From UBA10649 sp965278965 (lineage in GTDB: Bacteria > Actinomycetota > Actinomycetes > S36-B12): 64,000 bases of DNA. The notes beneath the pieces are model-generated. The model worked only from the letters and a program-made list of their open reading frames with translations. It was not told the origin of the DNA and did no database searches. Each line of letters opens with the position of its first letter. Within the stretch, counting starts at the first letter, position 1. The position numbers were made by a program, and so were the translations under genes. The DNA is taken from NCBI GenBank assembly GCA_965278965.1, contig OZ257127.1, positions 2,232,001 to 2,296,000 on the forward strand. The letters run 5' to 3'. Shown piece after piece: positions 44,114-52,331 of the stretch.

Positions 44114-46693
44114 GTGGTGAGCGGCACGGCGCCGTCGATGCGCGGCGCGGGGCTCGGGTCCCGCGGCTGGATCATCGCGGCCATCACTGCCGTCGGCTAC
44201 TACGTGCTCAGTCTCGTCGGCAACCTGATGCTGCCGGAGGACGGCATCGCCGTCCTGTGGCCGGCGTCCGGCTTCGCGGCCGTGATGCTGCTGTGGTCCC
44301 CGGGCGTCCTCGGCAAGGTGGTGACGCTCGTCGCGGTCGCCGTCGGGTACGCGGCCTTCGCCGTCGGTGCGACGGCACAGGGCGCGGCCGAGGCCGGCTT
44401 CGTACTCGCCAACGTCGTCGAACCGGCCCTCGCCCTGCCCTTCCTCCTGCGGGCGACGGCGAGGGACAACCGGCTTTCGAGCCTGGGCAGCCTGGGCTGG
44501 CTCGCATCGGGAGCCGTCGTGGCATGTGCGGCGAGCGCATCCGTCGCAGCCGCGGCGATCTTGGTGTCCGGTGACGCGGCCGGCACCGCGGCCACGTGGC
44601 GGGACTGGTTCGTCGGCGACTGCCTCGGCATCCTCGTCGTCGCCCCGCTGCTGTTGCAGGCGCGACCTCTCTCCCGCCTATGGCGGCGTGGCTCGGCCGC
44701 CGAGCAGGTCCTGCTGTGGCTCGTGCTGGCGACGAGCCTGCTTCTCCTCATCGAGGGCTCGGCGCTGGCGGTCGTCGTCCTCGGAGCGGTCGTCCTCATC
44801 GCCGTCCGGCTCGACCCCGCGGCGACGTCGCTCGCGATCCTCGGGTCGTCGGTCGTCATGGCGGTGCTTGCGATGTCCTCGGACCTGTTGGTCGACGTCG
44901 CCGGCGGGCCGGGTTGGGCGGACGTCCGCGTGCTCATCGCCGTCGTCGTCGTCGTGGGGCAGGCGGTCGCACTGTCGACGGCTGCGCGGGTGCGCGCGCT
45001 CGGCGAACGCGACGAGGCGGTCGCGGCCGCGCTCGCGTCCGCTCGTCGCGCGCAGGACTCCGACACGTCGCTGCGGGAGGCCCTCGACGCCGGTCTCGAC
45101 GCGTTCGTCGTCCTCCGGCGGGACGGGAGCCGGTGGCGGGTCGCGTTCGCCAACGGGCCGGCGCGGTCGGCGAGCGGGATCGGGCCCGATGCCGTCGTCG
45201 ACGCTCCGCTCGCGGACCTGCTGCCGGCCGAGGCCCATCCGATGGTCGACGCCCTGCTCCTGCACGCGGCGGACTCCGACGCCCCCGTCCGGGTCGCCGC
45301 GCCGGTCGTGAGCTCGTCGACCAACTGGGCGGGGACGGTCGAGATCGTGGCATCGCGCACGGCGGACGGCCGGATCGTCGTCACCTGGCGTGATGTCACG
45401 CAGGACCACGCGCAGGAGCGAAAGGTGCGTGCCGCCAGCGCGGCCGCGATGCACGCGGCAACGCACGACTCGCTGACCAACCTGCCGAACCGGATGCTCC
45501 TGGAGGACCGGTTCCGGCACGCCGTCGCCGGGCTGGGCCGAAGCGAGGACGCGGTCGCGGTAGTCGTCGCCGACATCGACGGCTTCCGCACGATCCGTGA
45601 GCGGCACGGCGAGCCGACCGCTGACGCGGTGCTCATCGAGGTGGCGAGCCGGATCGAGTCGCTCGTGCGTTCGCAGGACACCGTGGCTCGCGTCGGGTCG
45701 GATGAGTTCGAGCTGGTGCTCACCGGTCTCACTCGCTCGTGGAGCGCCCCTGACTTCTTCGACCGGATGGCGGCCGAGGTGGGTGCGCCCATCGACACCC
45801 CTGCCGGTCCTGTGCAGGTGACGGTCAGCGCGGCCCACCTGCTGGTCACGGACCCGATGACGACCCCGGACGTGGTCCGCAACCGCCTGTTCGCGGCGCT
45901 GAAGCACGGGCGGGAAACGGGTCCCGGGCAGATCACCGAGTACAGCGATGAGCTGCGGCTGCCGCAGGTGTGGGCGCCCGCGGCCTCGGACATCGCGACT
46001 GCGCTGAGTGAGGGCGAGTTCCGCCTCGCGTACCAGCCGGTCATCGAGCTGCGCACGGGTGACGTCGTCGGGCAGGAGGCGCTCATCCGCTGGACGCACC
46101 CGGAGCACGGAGCGATCGGGCCGGACCAGTTCATCGGCGTCGCAGAGTCCGCCGGTCTCATGGTCGATATCGGCGACTGGGTGCTGCGGCAGGCGCTGGC
46201 CGACCGTCGGCGCCAGCCCGCCGGAACGTGGACGAGCATCAATGTCTCCAGCGCTCAGCTCGTCCGCCGCGACCTCGTGGCCGACGTCGAGGCGGCGCTG
46301 ACCGCGAACGGCGTCGAGGCGGGTTCCTTGGTGCTCGAGCTCGTGGAGAGCCAGCTGCTGCACGCGACGCCGACGACCCTCGGGCGGCTCGAGGCGCTTC
46401 GCGCGCGCGGCGTGCGCATCGCGCTGGACGACTTCGGCTCGGGCTACTCGTCGCTGTCGTACCTGCAGGACTTCAGCGTCGACATCGTCAAGCTCGACCG
46501 CGGGCTGATCGACGGCCCGTCCGATGATCGTCGGCTGCGGTTCCTGCGCTGGCTCGCCGACCTCGCACCGACGACGGGCGTCACGATCATCGTCGAGGGG
46601 ATCGAGACCCACGAGCAGCGCGACCTGACGCTCGCGGCCGGCCTGCGATTCGGGCAGGGCTACCTCTGGGGCCGGCCGGCCTTCTTGGTCTAG
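44114..46693 (+). CDS. MASE1-GGDEF-EAL cyclic-di-GMP protein
   Basis: This 859-residue membrane protein senses a signal through an N-terminal MASE1 domain of about eight helices (from LSLVGNLMLPEDGIAVLWPA). A PAS-like segment follows at about 320-440. The diguanylate-cyclase domain has DSLTNLPNRMLLEDRF and VADIDGFRTIRERHG, but its active site reads GSDEF (about 528-532) instead of GGDEF, so cyclase activity is doubtful. The phosphodiesterase domain keeps EAL (about 655-657), TSINVSSAQLVR, LELVESQLL, LDDFGSGYSSLSYL and VEGIETHEQ, so it looks active. The GTG follows GAGGGGTTC. Net c-di-GMP breakdown is my inference. Confidence 0.92.
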   Translation: MVSGTAPSMRGAGLGSRGWIIAAITAVGYYVLSLVGNLMLPEDGIAVLWPASGFAAVMLLWSPGVLGKVVTLVAVAVGYAAFAVGATAQGAAEAGFVLANVVEPALALPFLLRATARDNRLSSLGSLGWLASGAVVACAASASVAAAAILVSGDAAGTAATWRDWFVGDCLGILVVAPLLLQARPLSRLWRRGSAAEQVLLWLVLATSLLLLIEGSALAVVVLGAVVLIAVRLDPAATSLAILGSSVVMAVLAMSSDLLVDVAGGPGWADVRVLIAVVVVVGQAVALSTAARVRALGERDEAVAAALASARRAQDSDTSLREALDAGLDAFVVLRRDGSRWRVAFANGPARSASGIGPDAVVDAPLADLLPAEAHPMVDALLLHAADSDAPVRVAAPVVSSSTNWAGTVEIVASRTADGRIVVTWRDVTQDHAQERKVRAASAAAMHAATHDSLTNLPNRMLLEDRFRHAVAGLGRSEDAVAVVVADIDGFRTIRERHGEPTADAVLIEVASRIESLVRSQDTVARVGSDEFELVLTGLTRSWSAPDFFDRMAAEVGAPIDTPAGPVQVTVSAAHLLVTDPMTTPDVVRNRLFAALKHGRETGPGQITEYSDELRLPQVWAPAASDIATALSEGEFRLAYQPVIELRTGDVVGQEALIRWTHPEHGAIGPDQFIGVAESAGLMVDIGDWVLRQALADRRRQPAGTWTSINVSSAQLVRRDLVADVEAALTANGVEAGSLVLELVESQLLHATPTTLGRLEALRARGVRIALDDFGSGYSSLSYLQDFSVDIVKLDRGLIDGPSDDRRLRFLRWLADLAPTTGVTIIVEGIETHEQRDLTLAAGLRFGQGYLWGRPAFLV

Positions 46694-46696
46694 CGT
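46691..46696 (+). promoter_or_regulatory. Minus-10 hexamer TAGCGT of leaderless PemK-like gene
   Basis: TAGCGT includes the stop codon of the GGDEF-EAL gene and ends 7 bp before the GTG at 46704. Confidence 0.5.
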
Positions 46697-46703
46697 CCAT
46701 CGG

Positions 46704-47186
46704 GTGAGCACCTCCGGCGCACCGGCCTCACCCGTCCCCGCCCGCGGAGGCGCCTATGACTACCGCGGAGCGGTGCGATGGGAGTACCGCCCGCAGCTGG
46801 ACCACGACCCCGACCCCGGCGAGGTCGTGTGGACCTGGGTCGCCTACGAGGACGACACGTCGATCGGCAAGGACCGACCGGTCGCCGTCGTCGGCGAGAC
46901 CGGTGACGGGCGCCTCGCCGTCCTGATGCTGTCGAGCCGGCCGCACGACGGCGAGCGTGGCTGGCTGGCGATCGGGGCCGGGCCGTGGGACCCGCGCGGG
47001 CGTCCCAGCTGGGTGCGGCTGGACCGCATGCTCGCCGTCCCGTCGGCCGCGGTGCGCCGGGAGGGTGCCGTGCTGTCGCGGACCGCCTACGACGCGATGG
47101 CCAAGAGGCTCGGCGCGACGCCGGGAGCAGCCGCACCGCGCGGCATGCTCGCCCGGTTGAAAGGGCTGTTCTCCCCGAAGCGCTAG
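46704..47186 (+). CDS. PemK/MazF-like fold protein
   Basis: This 160-residue protein matches the actinobacterial branch annotated as PemK/MazF-type: AVRWEYRPQLDHDPDPGEVV, WTWVAYEDDTSIGKDRPVAV, VLMLSSRPHDGERGWLAIG and SWVRLDRMLAVPSAAVRREG. The GKDRPV strand and LDR loop are the usual beta-barrel elements. No antitoxin gene lies upstream or downstream, so toxicity should not be assumed; solitary members of this branch are common. The C-terminus is basic (LARLKGLFSPKR). Confidence 0.7.
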   Translation: MSTSGAPASPVPARGGAYDYRGAVRWEYRPQLDHDPDPGEVVWTWVAYEDDTSIGKDRPVAVVGETGDGRLAVLMLSSRPHDGERGWLAIGAGPWDPRGRPSWVRLDRMLAVPSAAVRREGAVLSRTAYDAMAKRLGATPGAAAPRGMLARLKGLFSPKR

Positions 47187-47245
47187 CCGCGAGAGTCGCT
47201 GCGGCGCAGAGAATCGCGCTCGGCGGGAGTGTCAGGGGTGGCACG

Positions 47246-47251
47246 TACGGT
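47246..47251 (+). promoter_or_regulatory. Minus-10 hexamer TACGGT of the DUF222 gene
   Basis: TACGGT ends 6 bp before ATG 47258 and supports that start. Confidence 0.5.
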
Positions 47252-47257
47252 GTGGTC

Positions 47258-48794
47258 ATGTTCGAGTCCTCGTCCAGTCCGGTTCCGGAGCCGGATGACC
47301 CGTGGGCGGGTTTCGCGGTGGACTACTTGAGTGCGTCGGATCTGTTGGCGTATCTGCGGGTTCAGCCGGCAGGTCCGGGGCTGCTGAATGACTTGTCGTG
47401 CCTGGATCCGTCGGTGTTGTCTCCGGATGATGCGGTGACGTTCGCCCAGGAGGTTGATCGGTTGGCGGCGCACGTCGCGGGGTTCCAAGCCCAGGCGCGC
47501 GCGGCGGTGAACGCGGTGCTGGTGGCGGCGGAGGAGGTCGAGGGTGCGCGGCAGGCGGAGATCCTGCGGCAGCAGAACGAGGACCGCGTCGCCGCGGGAC
47601 TCAAGCCCCGCAGTGGTGGGTTCGGGTTTGTGCCGCCGGAGGTCGCGGTCCAGGCCGAGCTCGCCGCCGCCCTACGGCTCTCTCCGCGGAGCGTGTCGAG
47701 CGTGGTGCAGTTCGCGGTCGACCTCGCCGGTCCGTGGCGGCCGATGCGTGCCGCGCTGCTGGCCGGGGACGTCACCGAGAACCACGCCAAAGCCATCGGA
47801 CGCGTCCTTGCGCTCCTGCCCGCGTACCTGGACCCGGAGCGGGTCGCGGAGTACGAGAAGCACTGCGCCGAGGTGCTGGCGGTGGTGGTTCCCTACGCCC
47901 GGACGCATACCCCGGGGCAGGCCGCGAAGAAGGCACGCGACTTGATCACCGCGATCGACCCGGCCGGCACGAAGAAGCGTCGCCAGGAAGCAGCCGACCG
48001 CGAGCATGGCGTGTTCCTGAACCCCCGCGAACCCGGAACGTCGGAGTTCTTGGCGGTGCTGCCGACCGAGACCGCCCGCGCCGTCTACGACGCCGTCCGC
48101 CGCCTCGCCGGGGATGCCCGGTTCGAGGTCGCGGACGGGTGCGTGACGATCGGGCAGCGCCGCGTCGCCGCCTTGAAGACCCTCGTCCTCGGTGACCCCG
48201 GTCAGATCACCGTCATCGACTCACCGGTGGCGGAGGCGAAGGAGAAGGCCCACATCACCGTCATCGTCTCCCTCGAAACCATCTTGGGCGCCTCGGAGCA
48301 GGGCGGTCGGATCAACGGCGAACCGGTCACCGCGGACGTGATCCGCGACCTCATCGCCGCCTGCGACCCCACATCCACCATCCGGCGCCTGGTCACGGAC
48401 AACAACGGCGTGATCGTGGACTACGGCCGCTCCCGATACATCGGCAGCGACCTTCAGAAGCACGTCATCCGCCTGCGCGACGGGCACTGCCGCGGCGTTG
48501 GGTGCACCAGGCCGGCCGAGGTCTGCGAGATCGACCACGCCCGGCTCACCGTGCCTGTTGAACGGCCAGTTGTGGCATGCGAGCCGCTAGGCGAGCGACC
48601 ACAACTCGCCGTTCAACGACAGCCAGACGGAGGCAGACAACGACCCCCACAGCGCCGCCGACGGATCCTGCACGTGGCGATCACCACTCGGCCGCGAGTA
48701 CCAGCACGAACCACCGCCGCTGCTACCGCCCGCACCACGACCACCAGCACAACGATCACGCGTCATCGACGACGGGCAACCGCCACCCTTCTAG
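47258..48794 (+). pseudogene. Broken DUF222/HNH endonuclease (13E12 family)
   Basis: The first 430 codons encode a DUF222 domain (VDYLSASDLLAYLRVQPAGP, LAAHVAGFQAQARAAVNAVL, LLAGDVTENHAKAIGRVLAL) and the start of the HNH nuclease (GHCRGVGCTRPAEVCEIDHA). At about 48550 the frame runs into a long palindrome and loses all similarity. In the +1 frame the typical tail resumes at 48612 (NDSQTEADN, DGSCTWRSPLGREYQHEPPP, DDGQPPPF) and stops at 48792-48794. The part expected between ADN and GSCTW, with the Cys-x2-His-His of the nuclease, is missing. So the gene has an insertion, a frame change and an internal loss. Such genes are multicopy repeats in Actinomycetota. Confidence 0.8.
48557..48617. repeat. 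Long palindrome, copy 2 of the GAACGGNGAGTTGT family, inside the HNH gene
   Basis: The 19-nt arms at 48557-48575 and 48599-48617 pair with one mismatch around a 23-nt loop that holds GCGAGC twice. The core GAACGGC(C/G)AGTTGT matches the palindrome at 12492-12553. It interrupts the HNH motif region of the DUF222 gene. Confidence 0.72.
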
Positions 48795-48807
48795 CCGTGC
48801 GCGGGCC

Positions 48808-49512
48808 TCACGCCTCGAGCTCGGGGTGGTCGTCGTCGCCGCTCCGCACGGGTGGCCCGCCTGTGCCGCCGAGGCGACCGCACAGCAGCAGGCCGTACCC
48901 GACGGCCGGTCCGATCAGCAGGGCGAACGCGACCGTGCCGACGCCGACCGTGCCGCCGAGGCTCCAGCCGATGACCAGCACCGTCGCCTCGATGGCCAGC
49001 CGCACCGCAGCCACCGGCCAGCCGGTCCGCCGATGGATCCCCGTCATCCAGCCGTCGCGCGGGCCTGGCCCCATGTTCGCCGTGAGGTACAGCCCGCTGG
49101 CCAGACCGATCGCGGCGATGCCGACCACGACCATGGCGATGCGCGGAGCGAGTGCGGACGGATCGGGCAGCACCTCGGACATCACCTGAAGCGCCACGGC
49201 GATGACCACCGCGTTCGCGATCGTGCCCAGCCCCGGGCGCTCGCGCAGCGGGATCCACAGGAGCAGGACCACGACGCTCGTCGCGAAGGTCGCGACCCCG
49301 ATCGAGATCGGCAGCCGCTCGGAGAGCCCCTCGGCCAGAACGGTCCAGGGGGTCACGCCCAACCCCGCGTCGACCAGGAGCGCCTCGCCGGTGCCGAACA
49401 GCCACAGCCCGCCGATCAGGGCGACGAGGGTCGCCGGCCCGGCCCGCCACCGGGAGGTCGCGCTCCAGCGGGTCGTCGGGACGGTCCGCGACGGAGCCCA
49501 GCGCGCGCGCAC
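48808..49512 (-). CDS. YczE/YyaS/YitT-like membrane protein
   Basis: This 234-residue protein has about five membrane helices and the signature GTGEALLVDAGLGVTPWTVL and GLYLTANMGPGPRDGWMTG, typical of YczE-like (YitT-related) proteins of unknown role. The Asn-x-Gly-x-Gly-Pro-Arg-Asp segment is conserved in that family. An acidic/histidine tail (SGDDDHPELEA) ends it. TAGCGT lies 7 bp before the GTG on the minus strand. It converges on the broken DUF222 gene. Confidence 0.82.
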   Translation of the reverse strand: MRARWAPSRTVPTTRWSATSRWRAGPATLVALIGGLWLFGTGEALLVDAGLGVTPWTVLAEGLSERLPISIGVATFATSVVVLLLWIPLRERPGLGTIANAVVIAVALQVMSEVLPDPSALAPRIAMVVVGIAAIGLASGLYLTANMGPGPRDGWMTGIHRRTGWPVAAVRLAIEATVLVIGWSLGGTVGVGTVAFALLIGPAVGYGLLLCGRLGGTGGPPVRSGDDDHPELEA

Positions 49513-49519
49513 GGGCCGA

Positions 49520-49525
49520 ACGCTA
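49520..49525 (-). promoter_or_regulatory. Minus-10 hexamer TAGCGT of leaderless YczE-like gene
   Basis: On the minus strand TAGCGT ends 7 bp before the GTG at 49512. Confidence 0.5.
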
Positions 49526-49591
49526 CGGCCCGCCTGCCCCGGGTGCGGAAGCGCGTCCGCGCGGCGTCCCTGGCCGGCCCGCGCGCCGGGT

Positions 49592-49597
49592 TAGCCT
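49592..49597 (+). promoter_or_regulatory. Minus-10 hexamer TAGCCT of leaderless cupin gene
   Basis: TAGCCT ends 6 bp before the ATG at 49604. Confidence 0.55.
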
Positions 49598-49603
49598 GCA
49601 CGG

Positions 49604-50071
49604 ATGGCCACCCGGACGGCCCGTGCGAGTCTCATCGCCTGCCTCGCCGCAGGCGCGATCGGCCTGTCCGGGTGCGGCGGCTCCGACGAGCCCGCGGGGG
49701 CGGGCCCGTCCGCGACGGCATCGGGTAGCGCGCCGGCCGCCCTTCTCGACGGGCAGCGGCTGACCGTCCTCGACCAGCCGATCACCTACCCCGCCGGCAA
49801 GCAGGCCCGGGTCAGCAGCGAGGTGGTCGAGCTGCAGCCCGGTCAGCAGACGGGCTGGCAGCGTCAGCGCACTCCCACCTACGTCTACGTGCTGTCCGGC
49901 ACGTGGAGCGAGGAGTACGACGCCGGCGTCACCAAGCAGTTCGCCACCGGCAGCGCGTTCATGCAGGCACAGGGTGTCTGGCACAACGGCTCCAACACCG
50001 GTGAGGACGTCGCCCGGATCCTGGTCGTGCACATGGGGGCCAAGGGTGTGAAGGACACTGCCACCCGATGA
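49604..50071 (+). CDS. Cupin-domain lipoprotein
   Basis: This 155-residue lipoprotein has the signal RASLIACLAAGAIGLSGC with Cys24. A short linker follows, then a cupin fold: VVELQPGQQTGWQRQRTPTY with VYVLSGTWSEEYDAG. GSAFMQAQGVWHNGSNTGED and ILVVHMGAKG complete it. The usual first-motif histidines are mostly replaced (GWQRQRTP), while His remains in VWHNGSN, so metal binding may be weak or absent. The ligand is unknown. moeA starts 19 bp downstream but has its own minus-10. Confidence 0.82.
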   Translation: MATRTARASLIACLAAGAIGLSGCGGSDEPAGAGPSATASGSAPAALLDGQRLTVLDQPITYPAGKQARVSSEVVELQPGQQTGWQRQRTPTYVYVLSGTWSEEYDAGVTKQFATGSAFMQAQGVWHNGSNTGEDVARILVVHMGAKGVKDTATR

Positions 50072-50077
50072 CGTCGG

Positions 50078-50083
50078 TAGCCT
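50078..50083 (+). promoter_or_regulatory. Minus-10 hexamer TAGCCT of leaderless moeA promoter
   Basis: TAGCCT ends 7 bp before the moeA GTG at 50091. Confidence 0.5.
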
Positions 50084-50090
50084 CGCCGAC

Positions 50091-51302
50091 GTGAGGTCCG
50101 TAGACGAGCACCGCGACGCGATCCTCGCCCGGGTCCGTCCTCTCTCCCCGATCGAGCTCCCGCTCGCGAGCGCCCACGGGTGCGTGCTCGCCGCCGACGT
50201 GACCGCACCCTGGCCGCTCCCGTCGTTCGACAACTCCGCGATGGACGGGTACGCGGTGCGGTCGGAGGACGTCGCCTCCGCCAGCGCGGCATCGCCGGTC
50301 GAGCTGGCGGTGATCGACGACGTCCCTGCGGGGTTCCGCTCCGTCGAGACGGTCCGGCCTGGCACTGCCATCCGGATCATGACGGGGGCGCCGGTCCCGG
50401 CGGGCGCCGACACGATCGTGCCGGTCGAGTCAACCGACGGCGGCGCGGAGACGGTCGTCGTGACCGAGGCCCGATCGGCGGGCGCGCACATCCGCCGGGC
50501 CGCCGAGGACGTCGTCGCGGGCGAGGTCGTGCTCACCGCCGGATCGCCGATCGGTGCCCGGCAGGTTGCGATCCTCGCCGCCGTCGGCTGCGGCCACGTC
50601 TTCGTCCACCCGCGACCCCGCATTGCCGTCATCTCGACCGGCGCCGAGCTCGTCGAGCCCGGCACGCCGCTCCGGCACGGGTTGGTGAGCGACTCGAACG
50701 GCTACATGCTCGTCGCTGCGTGCCGGGAGGCCGGGGCGGACGCGTACCGGGTCGGCCCGATCGCCGACGACGACACCAAGTTCCTCGACGCCGTCGAGGA
50801 CCAGCTGCACCGCTGCGACCTCATCGTCACCAGCGGCGGCGTGAGCATGGGCGTGCATGACACCGTCAAGGCCGTCCTGTCGCGGCTGGGCAGCGTGGAG
50901 TTCTCGAAGGTCGCGATGAACCCCGGGATGCCCCAGGGGTTCGGCGTCGTGGGAGCGGACGAGGTCCCGATCGTCACGCTGCCGGGCAACCCGGTGAGCA
51001 GCTACGTGTCGTTCGAGGTCTTCGTGCGGCCCGCGATCAGGACGATGCGCGGGCTCGCGGACGTCGACCGGCCCCGCACCCGTGTCCCGAGCGCCGCCGC
51101 GTTCACCTCGCCTGCCGGCAAGCGCCAGTTCGCCCGTGCCCGGTACCTCGCCTCCGGTGCGGTGGTGCCAGTCGGCCACGGCCAGGGCTCGCACGTCATG
51201 GGCGGGCTGGCGGCCGCCGAGGCGCTCGTCGTCATCGACGAGGACGTCACCGCCGTGTCTGTGGGCGACCTCGTGACGGTCATCGACCTACGCGTGCCGT
51301 AG
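50091..51302 (+). CDS. moeA: Molybdopterin molybdotransferase
   Basis: It inserts molybdate into adenylylated molybdopterin, the last step of basic Mo-cofactor synthesis. The 403-residue protein shows PLPSFDNSAMDGYAVR, AIRIMTGAPVPAGADTIVP, VISTGAELVEPGTPLRHG, SNGYMLVAACREAGADAYRV, VTSGGVSMGVHDTVK and VTLPGNPVSSYVSFEVFVRP. These are the four MoeA domains in order. It works with the mobA-like protein at 12.5 kb and the YdeP-type enzyme beside it. A hairpin follows the stop. Confidence 0.95.
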   Translation: MRSVDEHRDAILARVRPLSPIELPLASAHGCVLAADVTAPWPLPSFDNSAMDGYAVRSEDVASASAASPVELAVIDDVPAGFRSVETVRPGTAIRIMTGAPVPAGADTIVPVESTDGGAETVVVTEARSAGAHIRRAAEDVVAGEVVLTAGSPIGARQVAILAAVGCGHVFVHPRPRIAVISTGAELVEPGTPLRHGLVSDSNGYMLVAACREAGADAYRVGPIADDDTKFLDAVEDQLHRCDLIVTSGGVSMGVHDTVKAVLSRLGSVEFSKVAMNPGMPQGFGVVGADEVPIVTLPGNPVSSYVSFEVFVRPAIRTMRGLADVDRPRTRVPSAAAFTSPAGKRQFARARYLASGAVVPVGHGQGSHVMGGLAAAEALVVIDEDVTAVSVGDLVTVIDLRVP

Positions 51303-51318
51303 CAGGCGCCTCGGGGGG

Positions 51319-51335
51319 CGGGGCGCGAAGCCCCG
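51319..51335. terminator. Compact hairpin after moeA
   Basis: CGGGGC and GCCCCG form a 6-bp stem around GCGAA, 17 bp after the moeA stop. Confidence 0.5.
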
Positions 51336-51349
51336 ATCGGACACGCGAC

Positions 51350-51371
51350 GTTCACCCATCGTGTGTAGGGT
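51350..51371 (+). promoter_or_regulatory. Possible PHO half-box and minus-10 TAGGGT of the small gene at 51379
   Basis: GTTCACCCATC (51350-51360) fits one PHO-box unit and TAGGGT (51366-51371) ends 7 bp before ATG 51379. Only one unit is seen, so phosphate control is tentative, while the leaderless layout is clear. Confidence 0.45.
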
Positions 51372-51378
51372 CCGAGCC

Positions 51379-51570
51379 ATGCCGAAGGATGCCGACCCGC
51401 TGGAGCGCTGGCGGCACTTCGAAGTGCGCTATGCCGAGCACGTCTCGGCGTTCCTCGGCGAGGGCGATGCCCCGGACCTGGACAAGGACGAGATGGTCGA
51501 GCTCGCCTCGCTTCGGGCGAAGGCCGACCGGTGGCGCGACCGCTACTTCAAGGCCGGTCACGACGGCTGA
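51379..51570 (+). CDS. Small charged protein of unknown function
   Basis: This 63-residue product (MPKDADPLERWRHFEVRYAE, then ASLRAKADRWRDRYFKAGHD) is acidic and basic by turns and predicted helical, with no cysteine or signal peptide. I do not recognise the family. The ATG at 51379 is preferred over a GTG at 51361 because TAGGGT lies 7 bp upstream. It lies at the border of the phosphate island. Codon use resembles the neighbours, which supports a real gene. Confidence 0.6.
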   Translation: MPKDADPLERWRHFEVRYAEHVSAFLGEGDAPDLDKDEMVELASLRAKADRWRDRYFKAGHDG

Positions 51571-51577
51571 CCCAGCC

Positions 51578-51621
51578 GTTCGCCGCCTGTTCGCCCCCAC
51601 GTCACAAGGCGTTGCCGCTGC
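51578..51621 (+). promoter_or_regulatory. PHO box upstream of the metallophosphoesterase-like gene
   Basis: Units start every 11 bp at 51578 (GTTCGCCGCCT), 51589 (GTTCGCCCCCA), 51600 (weak) and 51611 (GTTGCCGCTGC). This matches the 11-bp direct repeats bound by PhoP in Streptomyces. TACCGT at 51638-51643 is a likely minus-10. Confidence 0.65.
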
Positions 51622-51671
51622 CGTGGTGAGCCCTCCCTACCGTCGCCTCCGAGCGTCAATCGGAGGTGGCC

Positions 51672-52328
51672 GTGCACGAGTGGATCGCCCGGGTCATGCC
51701 GCTGCCGATCCCCGCCATGGCAGAGGGGGCGCCGGCGACGGAGCTGGCGCGCTTCCGCATCCGGATCGTCTCGCCGCAGGCACGGCCCGGCGGCCGGGCT
51801 GGGGCGGGGGGTCGCGACATCACCGACGTCGGGCCCGTGCGCGTCCTCGCCCTCGACTCGGCCAACCCGAGCGGCGGCGTCGGCGGCTCGCTGTCGTCGG
51901 AGCAGGCGCGCTGGCTCGTGGGTGAGCTTGAGGTCGCGCGGGAGCGGTACGTCATCGTCGCCACGCACGACTCGAGCCTGACGATGACCAGCGACCGTCG
52001 CGCCCCAGGCGAGCCCCCGCGGGTCCTGGGCTCCGAGCTCGCCGCGCTGCTGCTGGCGCACGACAACGTGGTCTGCTGGATAGCCGGCTCGATGCACCAT
52101 CGCGGGGGCCGCCGTCACGGTGACCCGGCCGCTGCCGGCCACGGGTTCTGGGAGCTGTCGGGCGCGACGGAGGGTCACGACACGCCCCTCGCAGGCGGGC
52201 TGTCCCTGCTGCGGCGCGCGGACCGCCCGTCCGTCGTCCTCCAAGGGGCGCTCGCCGGCAGCCACGGACCCCGGTGGGAGCTGCGCGACCCCCTCGTGCG
52301 CGAGCCGATCGGCCGCGCGGACCGCTGA
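51672..52328 (+). CDS. Degenerate C-terminal metallophosphoesterase-like protein
   Basis: The 218-residue protein aligns, from memory, with the second half of large actinobacterial metallophosphoesterases: VRVLALDSANPSGGVGGSLS, EQARWLVGELEVARERYVIV, PRVLGSELAALLLAHDNVV and WIAGSMHHRGG followed by HGFWELSGA. The N-terminal metal motifs (DxH, GDxxD, GNHD) are absent. The later GHxH motif reads GSMH, and an expected His-His reads THDSS. Catalysis is therefore unlikely. GTG 51672 has GGAGG 5 bp upstream. It has no signal peptide. A strong PHO box precedes it, so expression is probably kept. Confidence 0.62.
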   Translation: MHEWIARVMPLPIPAMAEGAPATELARFRIRIVSPQARPGGRAGAGGRDITDVGPVRVLALDSANPSGGVGGSLSSEQARWLVGELEVARERYVIVATHDSSLTMTSDRRAPGEPPRVLGSELAALLLAHDNVVCWIAGSMHHRGGRRHGDPAAAGHGFWELSGATEGHDTPLAGGLSLLRRADRPSVVLQGALAGSHGPRWELRDPLVREPIGRADR

Positions 52329-52331
52329 CGA

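Noticed and set aside
46704..48794. PemK-like gene plus DUF222/HNH gene as a mobile or defence island
   Set aside because: There are no flanking direct repeats, integrase, tRNA or composition change; DUF222/HNH genes are common scattered repeats in Actinomycetota.
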